A DNA stretch of 64,000 nt from Phytopythium helicoides (GCA_024867545.1 JANFNE010000038.1:1-64000), one strand, 5' to 3'. Positions 41,850 through 52,438 are shown, counted from the first letter of the stretch. The notes: generated by a model from the letters alone, not told the origin. Numbers and translations: made by a program.

Positions 41850-43011
41850 ATGACGACGCCAGCAGCGGCAGCGCCGGCGAACGGCAAGATAGGCAACAAG
41901 TTCACCGCGCCACTCGATGGGTCGCAGTTCGAGATGGGCGTGACGCTCGGCACCGGCTCGTTCGGCCGCGTGCGCTTTGCGACACACAAGGTGTGTTGGC
42001 AGTAATTGAGTACCGACTAGCTTTGTGCGATGTACTTGTGAACTGACGAAGTCGCGCGAACGGAGCAGGCAACCAACACATATTGGGCAATCAAGATCTT
42101 GAAGAAGGCTGAGATTATCCGCTTACAGCAGGTAGCGTCATTTCCCCCCCCCCGGAGGAGTCGCAATGTCTTCCTTTTGGGGCTGACATCGAATTTATTC
42201 TGTTTAGGTGGAGCACATGCTGTCAGAGAAGTCGATCTTGCTCTGTTTGGACCACCCGTTCATCGTCAACCTCGCAGGGACGTATCAGGACACTAAGTAC
42301 CTGTACATGGTGCTCGAGTATGTGATCGGCGGCGAGTTCTTCACGCACTTGCGCCGCGCAGGGCGGTTTGACAACAACGCTGCCAAATTCTACGCGGCCC
42401 AAGTCGTATCCATTTTCGAGTACCTGCACGCACAGGACTTTATCTACCGAGACCTCAAACCCGAAAACCTGCTACTCGACTCGGAGGGATATATCAAGAT
42501 CACGGACTTTGGGTTTGCAAAGCGTGTGGCATTCAAGACGTACACGCTATGCGGTACCCCCGAGTACATCGCGCCTGAGGTGCTTCTCAATAAGGGCCAT
42601 GGAAAAGGCGTGGATTGGTGGACACTCGGCATCTTGTTGTATGAAATGCTGGCAGGTCAGCCACCTTTTTGCGATGATGACCCTATGGGCATTTACCAGC
42701 AGATCTTGTCGGGCAAGCTGAACTTTCCCCGATTCTTTGATCGAAATGCCAAGGGGTTGATCAAGCGACTGCTGACAGCGGATCTGACAAAGCGCTATGG
42801 GTGCCTCAAGAACGGCGTCGAGGACATTAAAAAACACAAGTTTTTTGCTGGCGTGAGTTGGGAGGACCTGCTGGCACGGAAGGGGGCAGCACCGATCCTT
42901 CCGCGTGTCGGCACTGCCAACGACACGAGCAACTTCGATCCGTACCCAGACTCGATGGAGGATGCCATTGTGCCAGTCTACAACGGCCGCGACCCGTTTG
43001 CAGATTTCTAG
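41850..43011 (+). CDS. cAMP-dependent protein kinase catalytic subunit-like (3 exons)
   Basis: Exons 41850-41990, 42069-42131 and 42208-43011 give 335 residues; introns are 78 and 76 bases and fall between codons. All AGC-kinase marks are present: glycine loop LGTGSFGRVRFA, AIKILKK with the lysine, YRDLKPENLLLD, DFGFAKR, TLCGTPEYIAPEV with the activation-loop threonine, and the C-terminal FADF hydrophobic motif that packs on the N-lobe. The lack of long extensions and the FxxF end make it PKA-like and not PKG or AKT. In oomycetes PKA acts in zoospore and infection development. The second intron holds a 10-base run of C. Confidence 0.9.
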
Positions 43012-43293
43012 ATAGACGGATCCGAGAGGAGATGAAGCAGCGAGGCGCGGTCCTGTAACTTTACGAGGCGCGATGGGCGGTCCTCGCCGGCCCTCCTGCT
43101 AGGCTAGCGCTTGCCAGTCAGCCTGCCAGCTGAAGCTCCCGACCGAGTGATAAGGGTGGTAATTGAACGAGGTGGTTTACTTTCATAGCATCTGGGCTTT
43201 CAGACATGCTCGAGGCATGAACACATATACTCGGAATGGCACGCACGTTCAACCAGCTCGTTTTTACAGAGCCTACCTGCTGTGACGATCACC

Positions 43294-44091
43294 TTACAGC
43301 TTGGAGTTGGGGAAGAGTTGCTTGTCACCGGGGAAGCGGTAGTAGGACGCCTTGTCCTTGAGCACGCGCAGGATGCGGCCACCGTTGTCTGGCTCGCGGA
43401 GAGCAGCCTCAAACGCGTCAGTGACGCACTCGACCGGCATGAGTCCGCCGAGCTGCTCGATGTACTCGGGGATACCCTCGGCGGCAATGCGGCCCATGGC
43501 CGTGTCGGCAAATCCCGGGCAGAGCGCGAAGGCGCGGACATTGTGCGTCTGCTTAGCTTCAAGCAGCGAGCGCGTGAGTCCCACGACGCCGGCCTTGGAG
43601 GCGCCGTACTCGGGTGAGAACGGCGTGGGGTTGAGCCCTGCGAGACTGGCGAGGTTGACGATGACGCCCTCGCGGCCGTTGAGCCACTTCTTCATGTAGT
43701 AGAGCGCGTACTGCGTGCCGCGCACGACGGCCGTGAGGTCGATGTCGACGACCTTCTCCCAGCTGGTCGAGAGCTCGTCCTGGTAGAAGTCCGCGTTGCC
43801 GCCGATGCCGGCGTTGTTGATGAGCACATTCACGGGCACGCCGAAGAACTTGGTGGCGAACTCGAACACGCGCGCGAAGCCGTCGACGTCCGTCACGTCC
43901 TGGCGCGTCCAGCAGATGCGCGTCTCGGCCGAGTGCGCGGCCGCCAGCGCCTTGCCCGTCGCCTCGAGCTGCCGCGCGTCCACGTCCGTGATGAGCACGC
44001 AGCCGCCGCCCGCCAGGATCTTGTCGGCGAACGCGCGCCCGAAGCCCGCGGCGCCGCCCGTCACGATGCCCACGACCTGGTGCAGCTCCAT
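43294..44091 (-). CDS. Short-chain dehydrogenase/reductase with peroxisomal SKL end (copy 1)
   Basis: One exon, 265 residues from MELHQVVGIVTGG; the longer open frame upstream is a different kind of sequence. Rossmann motif TGGAAGFGRA at 11-20, NNAG at 92-95, catalytic Ser149, and Tyr162/Lys166 in EYGASKAG. The last residues are FPNSKL, so the gene carries a perfect type 1 peroxisomal targeting signal. It resembles 15-hydroxyprostaglandin dehydrogenase-type SDRs; substrate unknown. It is paralogous to the gene at 44851, same strand, with a TnpB/Fanzor-like relic between them. Confidence 0.88.
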   Translation of the reverse strand: MELHQVVGIVTGGAAGFGRAFADKILAGGGCVLITDVDARQLEATGKALAAAHSAETRICWTRQDVTDVDGFARVFEFATKFFGVPVNVLINNAGIGGNADFYQDELSTSWEKVVDIDLTAVVRGTQYALYYMKKWLNGREGVIVNLASLAGLNPTPFSPEYGASKAGVVGLTRSLLEAKQTHNVRAFALCPGFADTAMGRIAAEGIPEYIEQLGGLMPVECVTDAFEAALREPDNGGRILRVLKDKASYYRFPGDKQLFPNSKL

Positions 44092-44132
44092 GTTGTCGAT
44101 GAGGCTCTCTCGACCGAGCGGAGCTTGCGGAA

Positions 44133-44681
44133 ATGAGCCACAAACAACCTCATGAGGCTGCCGATGCGTACCGTACCAGCCGGGCAGCTCCGATGACGTC
44201 AAACTTGAAGTTAAATGCAAAACTCCAAGTAAAAAATTTGCAGGGGCTGCACTGTACTGGAGACTCAGTAACGTTGGCGTTTGGTCTCCAATGCCACTGG
44301 CGGCTACTTCGCTGCATTTACAGGCAGCAACGAGATAGCAATCGCCAATTGCTGTGTGCCAAGTGCCAGCGGATGGCGAAGACGCTCGTGGTGTGCTCTG
44401 AGATGTACACATCCAGGACTTGCGTGCATGGTGAGCGGGTGGACATGATAATGCGGGATGAAGACGTGTTCACGTGCCCGACCTGCTCATTTACTGCCGG
44501 CCGAGACGAGCATGCGGCCTTCAACGTCTTCCATTACGATAGCACAGAGGTTTTCCCGAGGGAGAAGACAGCGAGTGAGGGAGGGAGGACTCCACCAGCA
44601 TGTCCCTGGCTACTGGAGGGACAACGACGAGAGCGAGGAGCTTCGTCGCCTGCGGGCGGTGCAAATGCGCGCGTAGGTTAA
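44133..44681 (+). pseudogene. Remnant of a TnpB/Fanzor-type nuclease C-terminus
   Basis: An open frame of 182 codons lies in the gap between the two SDR genes, antisense to them. Its middle reads VVCSEMYTSRTCVHGERVD, then VFTCPTCSFTAGRDEHAAFNVF. This is the order of the TnpB/Fanzor end: strand leading to a catalytic Glu, the TSxTC motif, a zinc ribbon with two cysteine pairs, and the third RuvC aspartate in GRDxxAAxN. The first pair is damaged: CVHG where CxxCG is expected, as if one codon for cysteine were lost. Nothing readable of the nuclease core lies upstream and no terminal repeats were seen. I take it as a decayed fragment; a chance zinc-ribbon protein is the alternative. Confidence 0.55.
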
Positions 44682-44850
44682 CCTTAGCAACATTTGCGTG
44701 ATGCTATCACGAAAGCGGCTTCCTTACATGGTTAGCCTGGTTGAGCACACATAGCACTGCATTTCACTGCCGAAGGGCATTACATGGCACGACGATAGGG
44801 ACTACAGTCGCTGCTACGCTTGACCTGCGTCAGCATGCCGCGCCAGCAAC

Positions 44851-45642
44851 TTACAGCTTGGAGTTGGGGAAGAGCTGCTTGTCGCCTGGGAAGCGGTAGT
44901 AGGCGGTCTTGGTGCGCATGATGCGCATGACGCGGCCGCAGTTTTCGGGCTCGCGCAGGCCCTCGATGAAGGCGTCGGTGACCTTGTCAATGGACATGAG
45001 GCCGCCCATGGCGTCCGTGTACTTGGGGATCTCGACGACAGCTGTGCGGCCCATGTTGGTGTCGGTGAAGCCCGGGCACAAGGCGAACGCGCGGATGTTG
45101 TGCGACTGCTTGAGCTCAAGCAGCGAGCGCGTGAAGCCCACGACGCCCGCCTTGGCAGCGGCGTACTCGGGCGAGAAGGGCGTGGCGTTGAGGCCGGCCA
45201 TGCTGGCAATGTTGACGATGACACCCTCGCGGCCGTTGAGCGTCTTCTTCATCTGCACGATGGCGTACTGCGTGCCGCGGATGAGTGCCGTGAGGTCAAT
45301 GTCGACGACCGACTCCCAGTTCTTGGACAGCCCGTCGTAGAAGGTCAGGTCGCCGGCGATGCCCGCGTTGTTGACGAGCAGGTTGATGGGTAGCGCGAAG
45401 AACTTGGTCGCGTAGTCGAACACGTGCGCGAAGCTCTCGCGCTCCGTCACGTCCTGGCGCATCCAGCAAATGTTCTTGTTGCCGTACTTGGCCTCAAGCG
45501 CCTTGCCCGTTTGCTGCAGCTGGTGCACGTTCACGTCCGTGATCATGACCTTGCCGCCGGCCGCCAAGATCTTCTCGGCGAAGCCACGGCCGAAGCCCGT
45601 GGCGCCGCCCGTGATGATGCCTACGACCTGGCTCGGCTCCAT
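44851..45642 (-). CDS. Short-chain dehydrogenase/reductase with peroxisomal SKL end (copy 2)
   Basis: One exon, 263 residues from MEPSQVVGIITGG. It has TGGATGFGRG at 11-20, NNAG at 91-94, catalytic Ser147, and Tyr160/Lys164 in EYAAAKAG, and ends QLFPNSKL, again a perfect peroxisomal signal. Protein similarity to copy 1 is high along the whole length, and the tails are almost the same. The two lie in tandem on the minus strand 760 bases apart, so they arose by local duplication. Confidence 0.9.
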   Translation of the reverse strand: MEPSQVVGIITGGATGFGRGFAEKILAAGGKVMITDVNVHQLQQTGKALEAKYGNKNICWMRQDVTERESFAHVFDYATKFFALPINLLVNNAGIAGDLTFYDGLSKNWESVVDIDLTALIRGTQYAIVQMKKTLNGREGVIVNIASMAGLNATPFSPEYAAAKAGVVGFTRSLLELKQSHNIRAFALCPGFTDTNMGRTAVVEIPKYTDAMGGLMSIDKVTDAFIEGLREPENCGRVMRIMRTKTAYYRFPGDKQLFPNSKL

Positions 45643-46248
45643 TGTGAGTGACGCGAATGCGGAAGGCGAAGAAGGCGGCGGAGGTGGCTGTCGCGACCGA
45701 TGCAAGTCCCAAACTGAGCCGCTTTAACCCCGAGCAAGTGCGTCCGAGGCTTGCCGTCGGCCCCGTTTCTTGACGCCTCGCGTCACCATCTCAGCGCATC
45801 TATCGTCGGAGGTATATTTATTGAAGCAGCTCTTTTTGATTTTGAATCCAAGTTACGGAGTGGGTAGTTGTGAGAGGTTATCGAATGATTAAGGTTTGAC
45901 ACCTGGCAGGACCTCCTCCCGCCCGCTCCTGTTGACGTGAACGCCAGGCAGCGCGGCCGAGTTCAACATGAAGAAGCGGAACTCGTTCACCCAGCGCTTT
46001 CCCGTCGTGTGCCGAAGCCACAACCAGCATGCAAAGCAGCTCCATCAACAGCTCCATCGACGCCCCAAGATCTGTCTGCTCTCAACATGTAGTGTTCATA
46101 ACGTGCGCCAAGCCATGTTGAAGCCTACTGCTCTTATAAACCATCAAACATTTAAATAGCATTCGCTCTTTATATACAGCACCCACTTGAAGAGCGCCAG
46201 ATCTTTGCGTCATTGTCAATTCGCCCTAGGTTGGTTGCAAGGTTGCAA
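45643..46248. other. Divergent promoter region
   Basis: About 600 bases between SDR copy 2 and the TBL2-like gene. It holds CATGTTGAA twice (45962-45970 in reverse, 46114-46122 forward) and an initiator-like site at 46210. No gene was seen. Confidence 0.5.
46210..46224 (+). promoter_or_regulatory. Initiator plus flanking element
   Basis: TCATTGTCAATTCGC, 25-39 bases before the TBL2-like ATG. It has the oomycete initiator TCATT core and an AATT flank at the right spacing. Confidence 0.45.
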
Positions 46249-47883
46249 ATGCTGGAGTGGGTGCTGGCGCTTGTGCTGGGGCTCGCCGGCGCGCTGTTCG
46301 TGTACTGGCAGCAAGCGCAGGCGGTGCGCAAGAAAGAGGAGGAGGCGCGGCTCAAGGCGGAGCGCGAGGCGCAGGCGCGCGAGGCACTGGCGGCCAAGAA
46401 GAACAAGCCCAAGCCCAAGAAGGTGGACGTCACAGCCGAGCTCAAGCGCAAGAAGCAGCAGGAGGCCGAGGCGCTGGACGCCGCACACGAGCACGAGAAC
46501 TTTCTGTTCGCGCTCAAGGGCCACAAGTTCGGCCTTACGGCGGCCGCGTACAGCCCCAACGGCCGCTTCCTGGCCACCGCGAGCTCCGACCGCACTATCC
46601 GCCTGCATCTACGCGAGTCGCTGGGGGACAAGAACGCGCGCGCGCACCAGATCAACATCGAGTACGACCACGTGACTGCTCTCAACTTCAGCTCCGATGG
46701 ACGTACACTGGTACTGTTGTGCTTTGATGCAAGGGGGAGCGCTGGCACGGTGGAGAGCTGACGTTTGCTCCTGCAGATCGTGGCGACCGAAGGCGGCATG
46801 GTCAAGCTCTATCGTACGCGTCACCCAGTGCCTCTGTGCTTTTATCTCTAGTAGCACTAACAGAATCGCTCTGGCGGCGCTGCTGCAGAGAAACTCAAGG
46901 TGAAGCCCGAGCTAGTCGCCGAGTTCCCCGTTTCGCACAAAGCCGATGTGCACTCGGTCCTCATGAACGACATTGGCGAGGTAGGTTGATCGCGCAACGA
47001 CTGGACTTGTCTGTGTCGTTGACCTTGCATTGTGCGTTAGTGGGCGACAATCGTCACATGCGCCGGAGAATCGGACACGGACGTCAAGTTTTGGAACTTG
47101 CGCGGGGAGCTGCTGCAGACGGTCAACACGAACCAGGTGACCAACTACCACTGTGTGGCATCCAAGGACAACCGCTACATTGCAGTTGCTGCGTACACAC
47201 CCGAGGTCAAGATCTTTGAGATTTCGCGCGAGAAGAACGGCACGTTCAAGAAAGTCAACAAGGTCATGACTCTCCACGGACACCGGGTATGAGTGGAGGA
47301 GCATAACCTATGGTTCGATATCCTAATTTTGCTGACGCGATTACTGCAGACTGGTGTTGTGGATTTGGCATTCAACGGCTCAGAGTCAAAGCTTGTTGAC
47401 CGCATCGTTACGATCTCGAAGGACGCTTCAGTTCGCTTTTGGGACATCAACGGTAAAATAAATTGGTCTCGAAGTATCTGAATATCCATGAGCTCACCGG
47501 CTGCCATTGGTTTCCCAGTGCGCTACACGCTTCAAGAAGACCCCAAGGTGGTGTCCAATTTTTCAGCGAGCGAGCAGCGAGCGTTCCAAGGCGTTGACTA
47601 CGCGCCAAACGGCAAGGTACGGATGACTCAGCTCACTCCCAGTGCTCATCAGCGAAAACGTGATCTCATGAGGTTTGCTTCAATATTTCCGTAGATGCTT
47701 GCGGTGGTGCGTGAGAAAGACATCATCTTCATCTCGACGAGCGATTGCAAGGAGTTCTTCAAGATCGAGAATGCCATGGATGAGCAGATCAAGCGCGCGT
47801 CATTCTCCCCAGATGGACTTGAGATCCTTGTTGTCGGCGTTCGCAGCAAACACGCCAAGGTGTTCAAGTGCCCTGCCATCTAG
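46249..47883 (+). CDS. TBL2: TBL2-like WD40 protein with N-terminal membrane anchor (7 exons)
   Basis: Exons 46249-46710, 46777-46813, 46889-46980, 47041-47286, 47350-47452, 47519-47616 and 47695-47883 give 408 residues with every phase in agreement; introns are 60-78 bases. Residues 3-20 (EWVLALVLGLAGALFVYW) are a membrane anchor. A charged helix of lysine/glutamate repeats (25-75) follows, then WD repeats starting ALKGHKFGLTAAAYSPNG near 84, with later blades DTDVKFWNLRG, VKIFEIS and ASVRFWDIN. The order anchor, charged helix, beta-propeller is that of TBL2, an ER protein that binds PERK in animals. Partner here unknown. The 37-base exon 2 is small but needed to keep frame. Confidence 0.82.
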
Positions 47884-48054
47884 ATCTCCTGTAGACTGCG
47901 TAGGACACATCGTGGCCTTGACTAGAATTGATCACTGTTGACGGCAGTGTAGCCGATAGAGCGGGTTGTTTGTCTACTCAGTCGTGTTTATATGTTTGGT
48001 TTAGATCGTGCTGCTATTGGGGAGAGCTCAACAGAGGCTACACAGATAGTACAC

Positions 48055-49416
48055 TTACTGCTTGGGAAGAATGTCGAGGAGCTTCCACTTGAGCATGCGG
48101 ATGTTCTCCGACAGAATGAACTTATCCGAACGGCGCACGATGACGGCCATCCGCTCGTGCCGTACATGCACATCGCTGCTATCGAACTCACCCGATTCAT
48201 CCTGCTGCTCCCACTTCTTCAGTAGTGCATCATCTTCCTCGATTGAGCCAGGATATTGCTCTAGCATCTTCTCAAGTGTGTAGATCAGACGCGTGAGTGT
48301 CGCCTGCTCGTTATCGACACTGACAACCTCGCCGTCCAGCGCACGCTTGGCGAGTTGCTGGAACTCCTCCACACTGACACACTCGATTTCCTGTATCCGG
48401 GCTGCCACAAGCAAAAGCTCGTTGATTTCGTCGGCCGTGAGCTCGAACGAGTTGGACTCATGATCGAGTCCATTTTCGCGCAGCAGCTCCGCCTTTGCCT
48501 CGAATAGCGTTGTCGTCGCATCATCCATTGGCATCCACATCTCGATCGCGTCGAACGGATTGTTGGGCAAGACGAACCCGTACAGCGTCAGGAGCTTGTG
48601 GTTCGACAGCGGTCCGTAGTTGATGAACAATTGCGATCCGGCGTTCCAGTGCTGGTGACTCACGAGCTTGAACAGTCCCGAGTCGGCGTCGTAGAAGTGT
48701 GACATCTCGGCCTCCGGGTCGTGGTTGAGCATGTCGAAGACCGGAACCATGCTCTTGAGCGTCTGCTTCTTGTCATCGCCAGTGTCGGCCGGGATATCCC
48801 GCAGCGACACGAAGCGGCTCCAGATAGTGGAGAGTGCCCACTTATAGTTCTCGAGCGAGAAGTACTCGTCGAAAAGGTCGAAGCTGATGCCCTCGGGTAG
48901 GTTCTCGAAGAGCTCGACGAGCACCGACTCTCGCAGGCGCGCAAAGTCGCTCTCGACCTTCTGTTCCATCTGTTGCGCGATGAAGAACATGTTGGAACCC
49001 TCGAGCAGCGCGCGCTCGCTCGCGCTGAAGAACAGCACGTTGTGGTACGCGCGCGGCAGCAGCTCGATGTGCTTGGCCCACTTGCTGGCGTCGCGCGCAA
49101 TAAAGCGCTCGTACAGCAGCGCGAGTGCGAGCTGCTCGTCCTCTCGCTCCGGCGAGAGCTGCTCGAAGAAGGGCACTGCCCGCAGCGCCGGCGTCTCGCG
49201 CAGCGCGCGCACCGTGAGCAGCGATCCGAGCGGCACGCTGAAGACCTGCGCGTGCGGCGCGATGTCCTCGGCCACGAACACGCCGCGGTCGTCGGCGCCC
49301 TCGCTCTCGTACACAAAGTCGGTCGCCACCTGCACCTTGAGCGCCGCCGCCGCCCACTCGTTGTAGCCCACGAACGCCGCGCCGTCGTCGCCCGCGTCCT
49401 CCACGTGCACCGCCAT
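48055..49416 (-). CDS. SET-domain protein lysine methyltransferase (SETD3/RLSMT class)
   Basis: One exon, 453 residues from MAVHVEDAGDD. A split SET domain is visible: GVFVAEDIAPHAQVFSVP near 45-62 (first SET strand), an inserted helical part (about 85-215), then PVFDMLNHDPEAEM near 225-238 and FINYGPLSNHKLLTLYGFVL near 268-285. The last has the NYG and LLxxYGF marks that form the cofactor and substrate pocket. A helical Rubisco-LSMT-type substrate-binding domain follows to the end. Such enzymes methylate lysine or histidine of non-histone proteins such as actin or ribosomal proteins; the target is not predictable. It diverges from DPH2. Confidence 0.88.
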   Translation of the reverse strand: MAVHVEDAGDDGAAFVGYNEWAAAALKVQVATDFVYESEGADDRGVFVAEDIAPHAQVFSVPLGSLLTVRALRETPALRAVPFFEQLSPEREDEQLALALLYERFIARDASKWAKHIELLPRAYHNVLFFSASERALLEGSNMFFIAQQMEQKVESDFARLRESVLVELFENLPEGISFDLFDEYFSLENYKWALSTIWSRFVSLRDIPADTGDDKKQTLKSMVPVFDMLNHDPEAEMSHFYDADSGLFKLVSHQHWNAGSQLFINYGPLSNHKLLTLYGFVLPNNPFDAIEMWMPMDDATTTLFEAKAELLRENGLDHESNSFELTADEINELLLVAARIQEIECVSVEEFQQLAKRALDGEVVSVDNEQATLTRLIYTLEKMLEQYPGSIEEDDALLKKWEQQDESGEFDSSDVHVRHERMAVIVRRSDKFILSENIRMLKWKLLDILPKQ

Positions 49417-49764
49417 GGCCACTCACTCACCTGCGCGCCAGTCGGTCGTTCTCGCAATGAGCGGAGGTGGCGGTGCGGTCCCGCGACCAGCCAGCCGCCC
49501 AAGGAGAAGCGCGCGCAAATCATACGACGGTGGTCAGCCCATGCGCTGCTCCCAGCCTGTCTTCTTCTCGCTCTTTTCCGTCCACTTTTCGCCTTTCTAC
49601 AGCTTCAAGTCGACGCTCGGGTGGACCACCTAAACCTCTAGAATACAGTGTTGCCGCCGCCGCGACCAGCAAACCGCCGGTTGAGGCCTGTGTGAGCGAC
49701 CTGTGGGAATGCATTCCACGCGCCGCCAGCCAAGGTGGGCAGTCCGTCGCAGCCGTGGAGCAAC
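49417..49764. promoter_or_regulatory. Divergent promoter of SET gene and DPH2
   Basis: Contains GCTCATTGCGAG on the minus strand at 49451-49462, 35-46 bases before the SET gene's ATG, matching the GCTCATT start of the oomycete initiator. On the plus strand CCACTTTTCGCC lies near 49582-49593 in the DPH2 direction, though 170 bases from its ATG. Confidence 0.4.
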
Positions 49765-51589
49765 ATGACGGTGGCGCTGGCGTTCGAGAGCGACGACGGC
49801 TCGCGCGCCATCCAGACGCGCGTGGAGGCGCGCGAGGGCGACGGCGTGCGCGCGCATGACTGCTCCGTGCGCGAGTACTTTGCGGTGGAGCGCAGTGTGG
49901 CGCAGCTGCGCGCCGGCGGCTTCCGCAAGATCGCGCTGCAGTTCCCGGACTCGCTGCTGCCGGACGCCTCGCAGGTGCAGCAGGAGCTCAAGGTGCGCTG
50001 CGAGGCTGGAGCTTCGTTTGCGGGAAGCGCGCTAATGATGCGCGCGTGTCATGCTCTCGCGGCGACTGTAGGACGGGCTCGAGGGCCAGTACGACCTCAT
50101 CTTCGTGCTCGGCGACACCTCGTACGGCAGCTGCTGCGTGGACGAGGTCGCCGCGCAGCACCTGTCCGCCGACTGCATCGTGCACTACGGACGCACGTGC
50201 CTGAGGTGACTGAGCGTCTGCTTGTTACGCTACTCTCTGCTTAATTGCCACGCACCTGACTCAGTGTGATCACCGACGAACAGTGCAACTTCGGCGGTTC
50301 CGGTTATCTACGTCTTTGGCAACGCGCCGATCGACGTGAGCGACTGCGTGGCGCAACTTGGCTCGCAGCTCTCGCGCGTCTCGACAGAGAAGACCAGCGT
50401 GCTGCTGTATGAGCCGCGGTTCCACCATGCACGCGAGGCGATTCTGTCTGCGCTGCAGGAGCAGCACGGCGAGCGACGACTGGTGCTCGCTGACATGGAC
50501 ACTTTATTCGATCCAAAGCAGCCTCGTGCGACCGCTATTGACAGTGAATATCGCATTGGCGGTCAGCGCGTGGTACTCCCCAGTGGTGTCAATCTGACCC
50601 CCGACGAGGTCGCTCTCTTCTACATTGGGGCCGAGTCAGCGCATCTTACGAGCATCCTGATGCGGTACAACTCGTTCGATTGTTACTCGTACGACCCGGA
50701 TATGCAATCGACAAGAAAAGAAGGCGCAGCCGTCAACAAGGCTGTGATGAGGAGGTGCGTGAACATCAACCGTCATCCTTGAGAAAGAACTGACAATCTT
50801 CTGGGGAATTTGCTGTCCATCGATCAGATTTTTCTTGGTGCAACAAGCCAAGGAGGCCCAGATTTTTGGGATTCTGATGGGCACGCTTGGAGTTTCTCAG
50901 TACCTGGATGTAGTGCACAGCCTCCAGAGGCTCATCAAGGCGTACGACTCTGCTCATTCAAGATAATGTGTGGAAGCACTAACATCTCCCTGCCAAACGT
51001 GCTGTGCAGGAGTGGACGCAAGTCGTACCTGTTTGTTGTGGGCAAGGTGAACGTTCCGAAGTTGGCAAACTATGCCGAGATCGACGCGTTTGTGCTGGTT
51101 GCATGCCAGCAAAACTCGCTCATGGACAGCAAGGAATTTTACAAGCCGATCATCACTCCATTCGAGCTGCAGCTTGCGCTGTCTGAGCAGGACGAGTGGA
51201 CCGGCGAGCTCAAGACCGATTTCAGCGAGGTGCTACCAGCTATCGCTCAAACTTCTCAAGAGCTCGAGGCGACCGCAGGGGTTGCTGGTGCAGATGACAC
51301 GAGCGACGCCCCTTTCTTCTCATTGGTTTCAGGAACGTATCAAGCCAAGTCAGCGTCACGGGCAGCAGCAAACGCAAGTCTGGCACTGGAAGACGGTGAT
51401 TCTGGGGCAGCTACGGCCCTGCAAACTCGGAATGAGCATACGGAGCTGTCTACGTATCGTAGCGAGGCTGCCGAGTTCTTGGCAACGCGAGAGTACCGTG
51501 GACTGGAGCCGCGGCTGGGCGAGACGCCTGCGCACGCCGCCGTCATGGGCAGCGTGGGCATTGCGCGCGGATACGACCACGAGCACTAG
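49765..51589 (+). CDS. DPH2: Diphthamide synthesis subunit 2 (5 exons)
   Basis: Exons 49765-49992, 50072-50205, 50284-50754, 50828-50941 and 51010-51589 give 508 residues; introns are 79, 78, 73 and 68 bases. Diphthamide enzyme marks in order: [19 protein letters not shown] near 52-70, [19 protein letters not shown] near 82-100, HYGRTCLS near 114-121, VPVIYVFG right after it, LMRYNSF near 248, and [20 protein letters not shown] then [11 protein letters not shown], with [12 protein letters not shown] at the end of the core. Together with DPH1 it transfers the aminocarboxypropyl group from S-adenosylmethionine to a histidine of elongation factor 2 with an iron-sulfur radical mechanism. The C-terminal 150 residues are alanine-rich and weakly conserved. 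Confidence 0.93.
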
Positions 51590-51653
51590 TCATGGCGCTG
51601 TGTCTCGTCCGAAAGGGTTCATTACCATGTTGTATGCAGCGAAATAGATATGC

Positions 51654-52244
51654 CTAGCTCACTATGGCCGCGTCTGTAGTCGGCGTGGGCACCGCCGACG
51701 CGCGAAGAGAGTCGACCCGATCAGCTAATAGTCGGATCGGCGCTTCTTCTGAACGACACGACAGCAGCACGGCATAATCAGTGATATTGCACAGAGCACG
51801 CAGCCCCTCGAGCCACGCGCCGGCCTTGACATCCGGCACGCCTGCCCAGAGCAAGCGGAGAGGCGGACACACCTGACTGACCTGGAGTTCGTCGCTCGCG
51901 AGCGGCTGCTTGCCCGTGACCTGCCGCGGCGACTCGCGCGTCGCAGCGCTGGCGCCATCTGCAGCAGCTCGTCGCTGTTCGGCTGCCTCCTTGCGCAGGT
52001 CCTTGACGACGGCCGCGAGCGCCTCGGGGTTCACGCCTTTCTGCAGTAGCGCCATGAGGATGGCCAACGTCTCTCGGTCCAGCCCTGTGTTCAGCAGCCG
52101 CGAGAGCTCGTACACGGCTGGCAAACAGCGCAAAATGATCAGCGACGCGAGCTGAAGACGGATAGCGCACCTAAACAAGCGCCACGCACTCTCCATGACC
52201 TCCGCGCGGCTCGCAGCCACGCCCTCCGACGCCGTCGAGCTCAT
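51654..52244 (-). CDS. MZT1: MOZART1 (mitotic-spindle organizing protein 1) with long C-terminal extension (2 exons)
   Basis: Exons 52244-52190 and 52117-51654 are joined across a 72-base intron (GTGCGT donor, CAG acceptor, phase 1), giving 172 residues. Residues 17-63 are a near-perfect MOZART1 domain: VYELSRLLNTGLDRETLAIL followed by GVNPEALAAVVKDLRKEA. It binds the N-terminal region of gamma-tubulin complex proteins and recruits them to spindle poles. Reading the ORF without the intron would insert 24 unrelated residues before the domain. MZT1 is usually about 75-85 residues; here about 105 extra residues follow (AEQRRAAADGASAATRE onward), rich in alanine and leucine with no known domain. 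A further intron there that I could not place would shorten it. Confidence 0.85.
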   Translation of the reverse strand: MSSTASEGVAASRAEVMESAWRLFRCAIRLQLASLIILRCLPAVYELSRLLNTGLDRETLAILMALLQKGVNPEALAAVVKDLRKEAAEQRRAAADGASAATRESPRQVTGKQPLASDELQVSQVCPPLRLLWAGVPDVKAGAWLEGLRALCNITDYAVLLSCRSEEAPIRLLADRVDSLRASAVPTPTTDAAIVS

Positions 52245-52438
52245 GGTGCTCGCCCAGTTTGGTACTCCAATGGAGAAAGGGAAAGACGCCTATACTCTAT
52301 ACCCTGTGCAAAGAGAGCTCCTCATATTCGTTCTTAGAGGAGGGCAAGTTGAAGGGCAAGGCAACCAACCTTCACGTGGAGGGCGGCAATGGCAACCAGT
52401 TGGCTTCTCTCCTGCTTCCTGCCACTCCTCCGATCGAC

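Noticed and set aside
42144..42153. Run of ten C in the PKA-like gene
   Set aside because: It lies inside an intron and does not change the frame; may be a sequencing-length uncertainty only.
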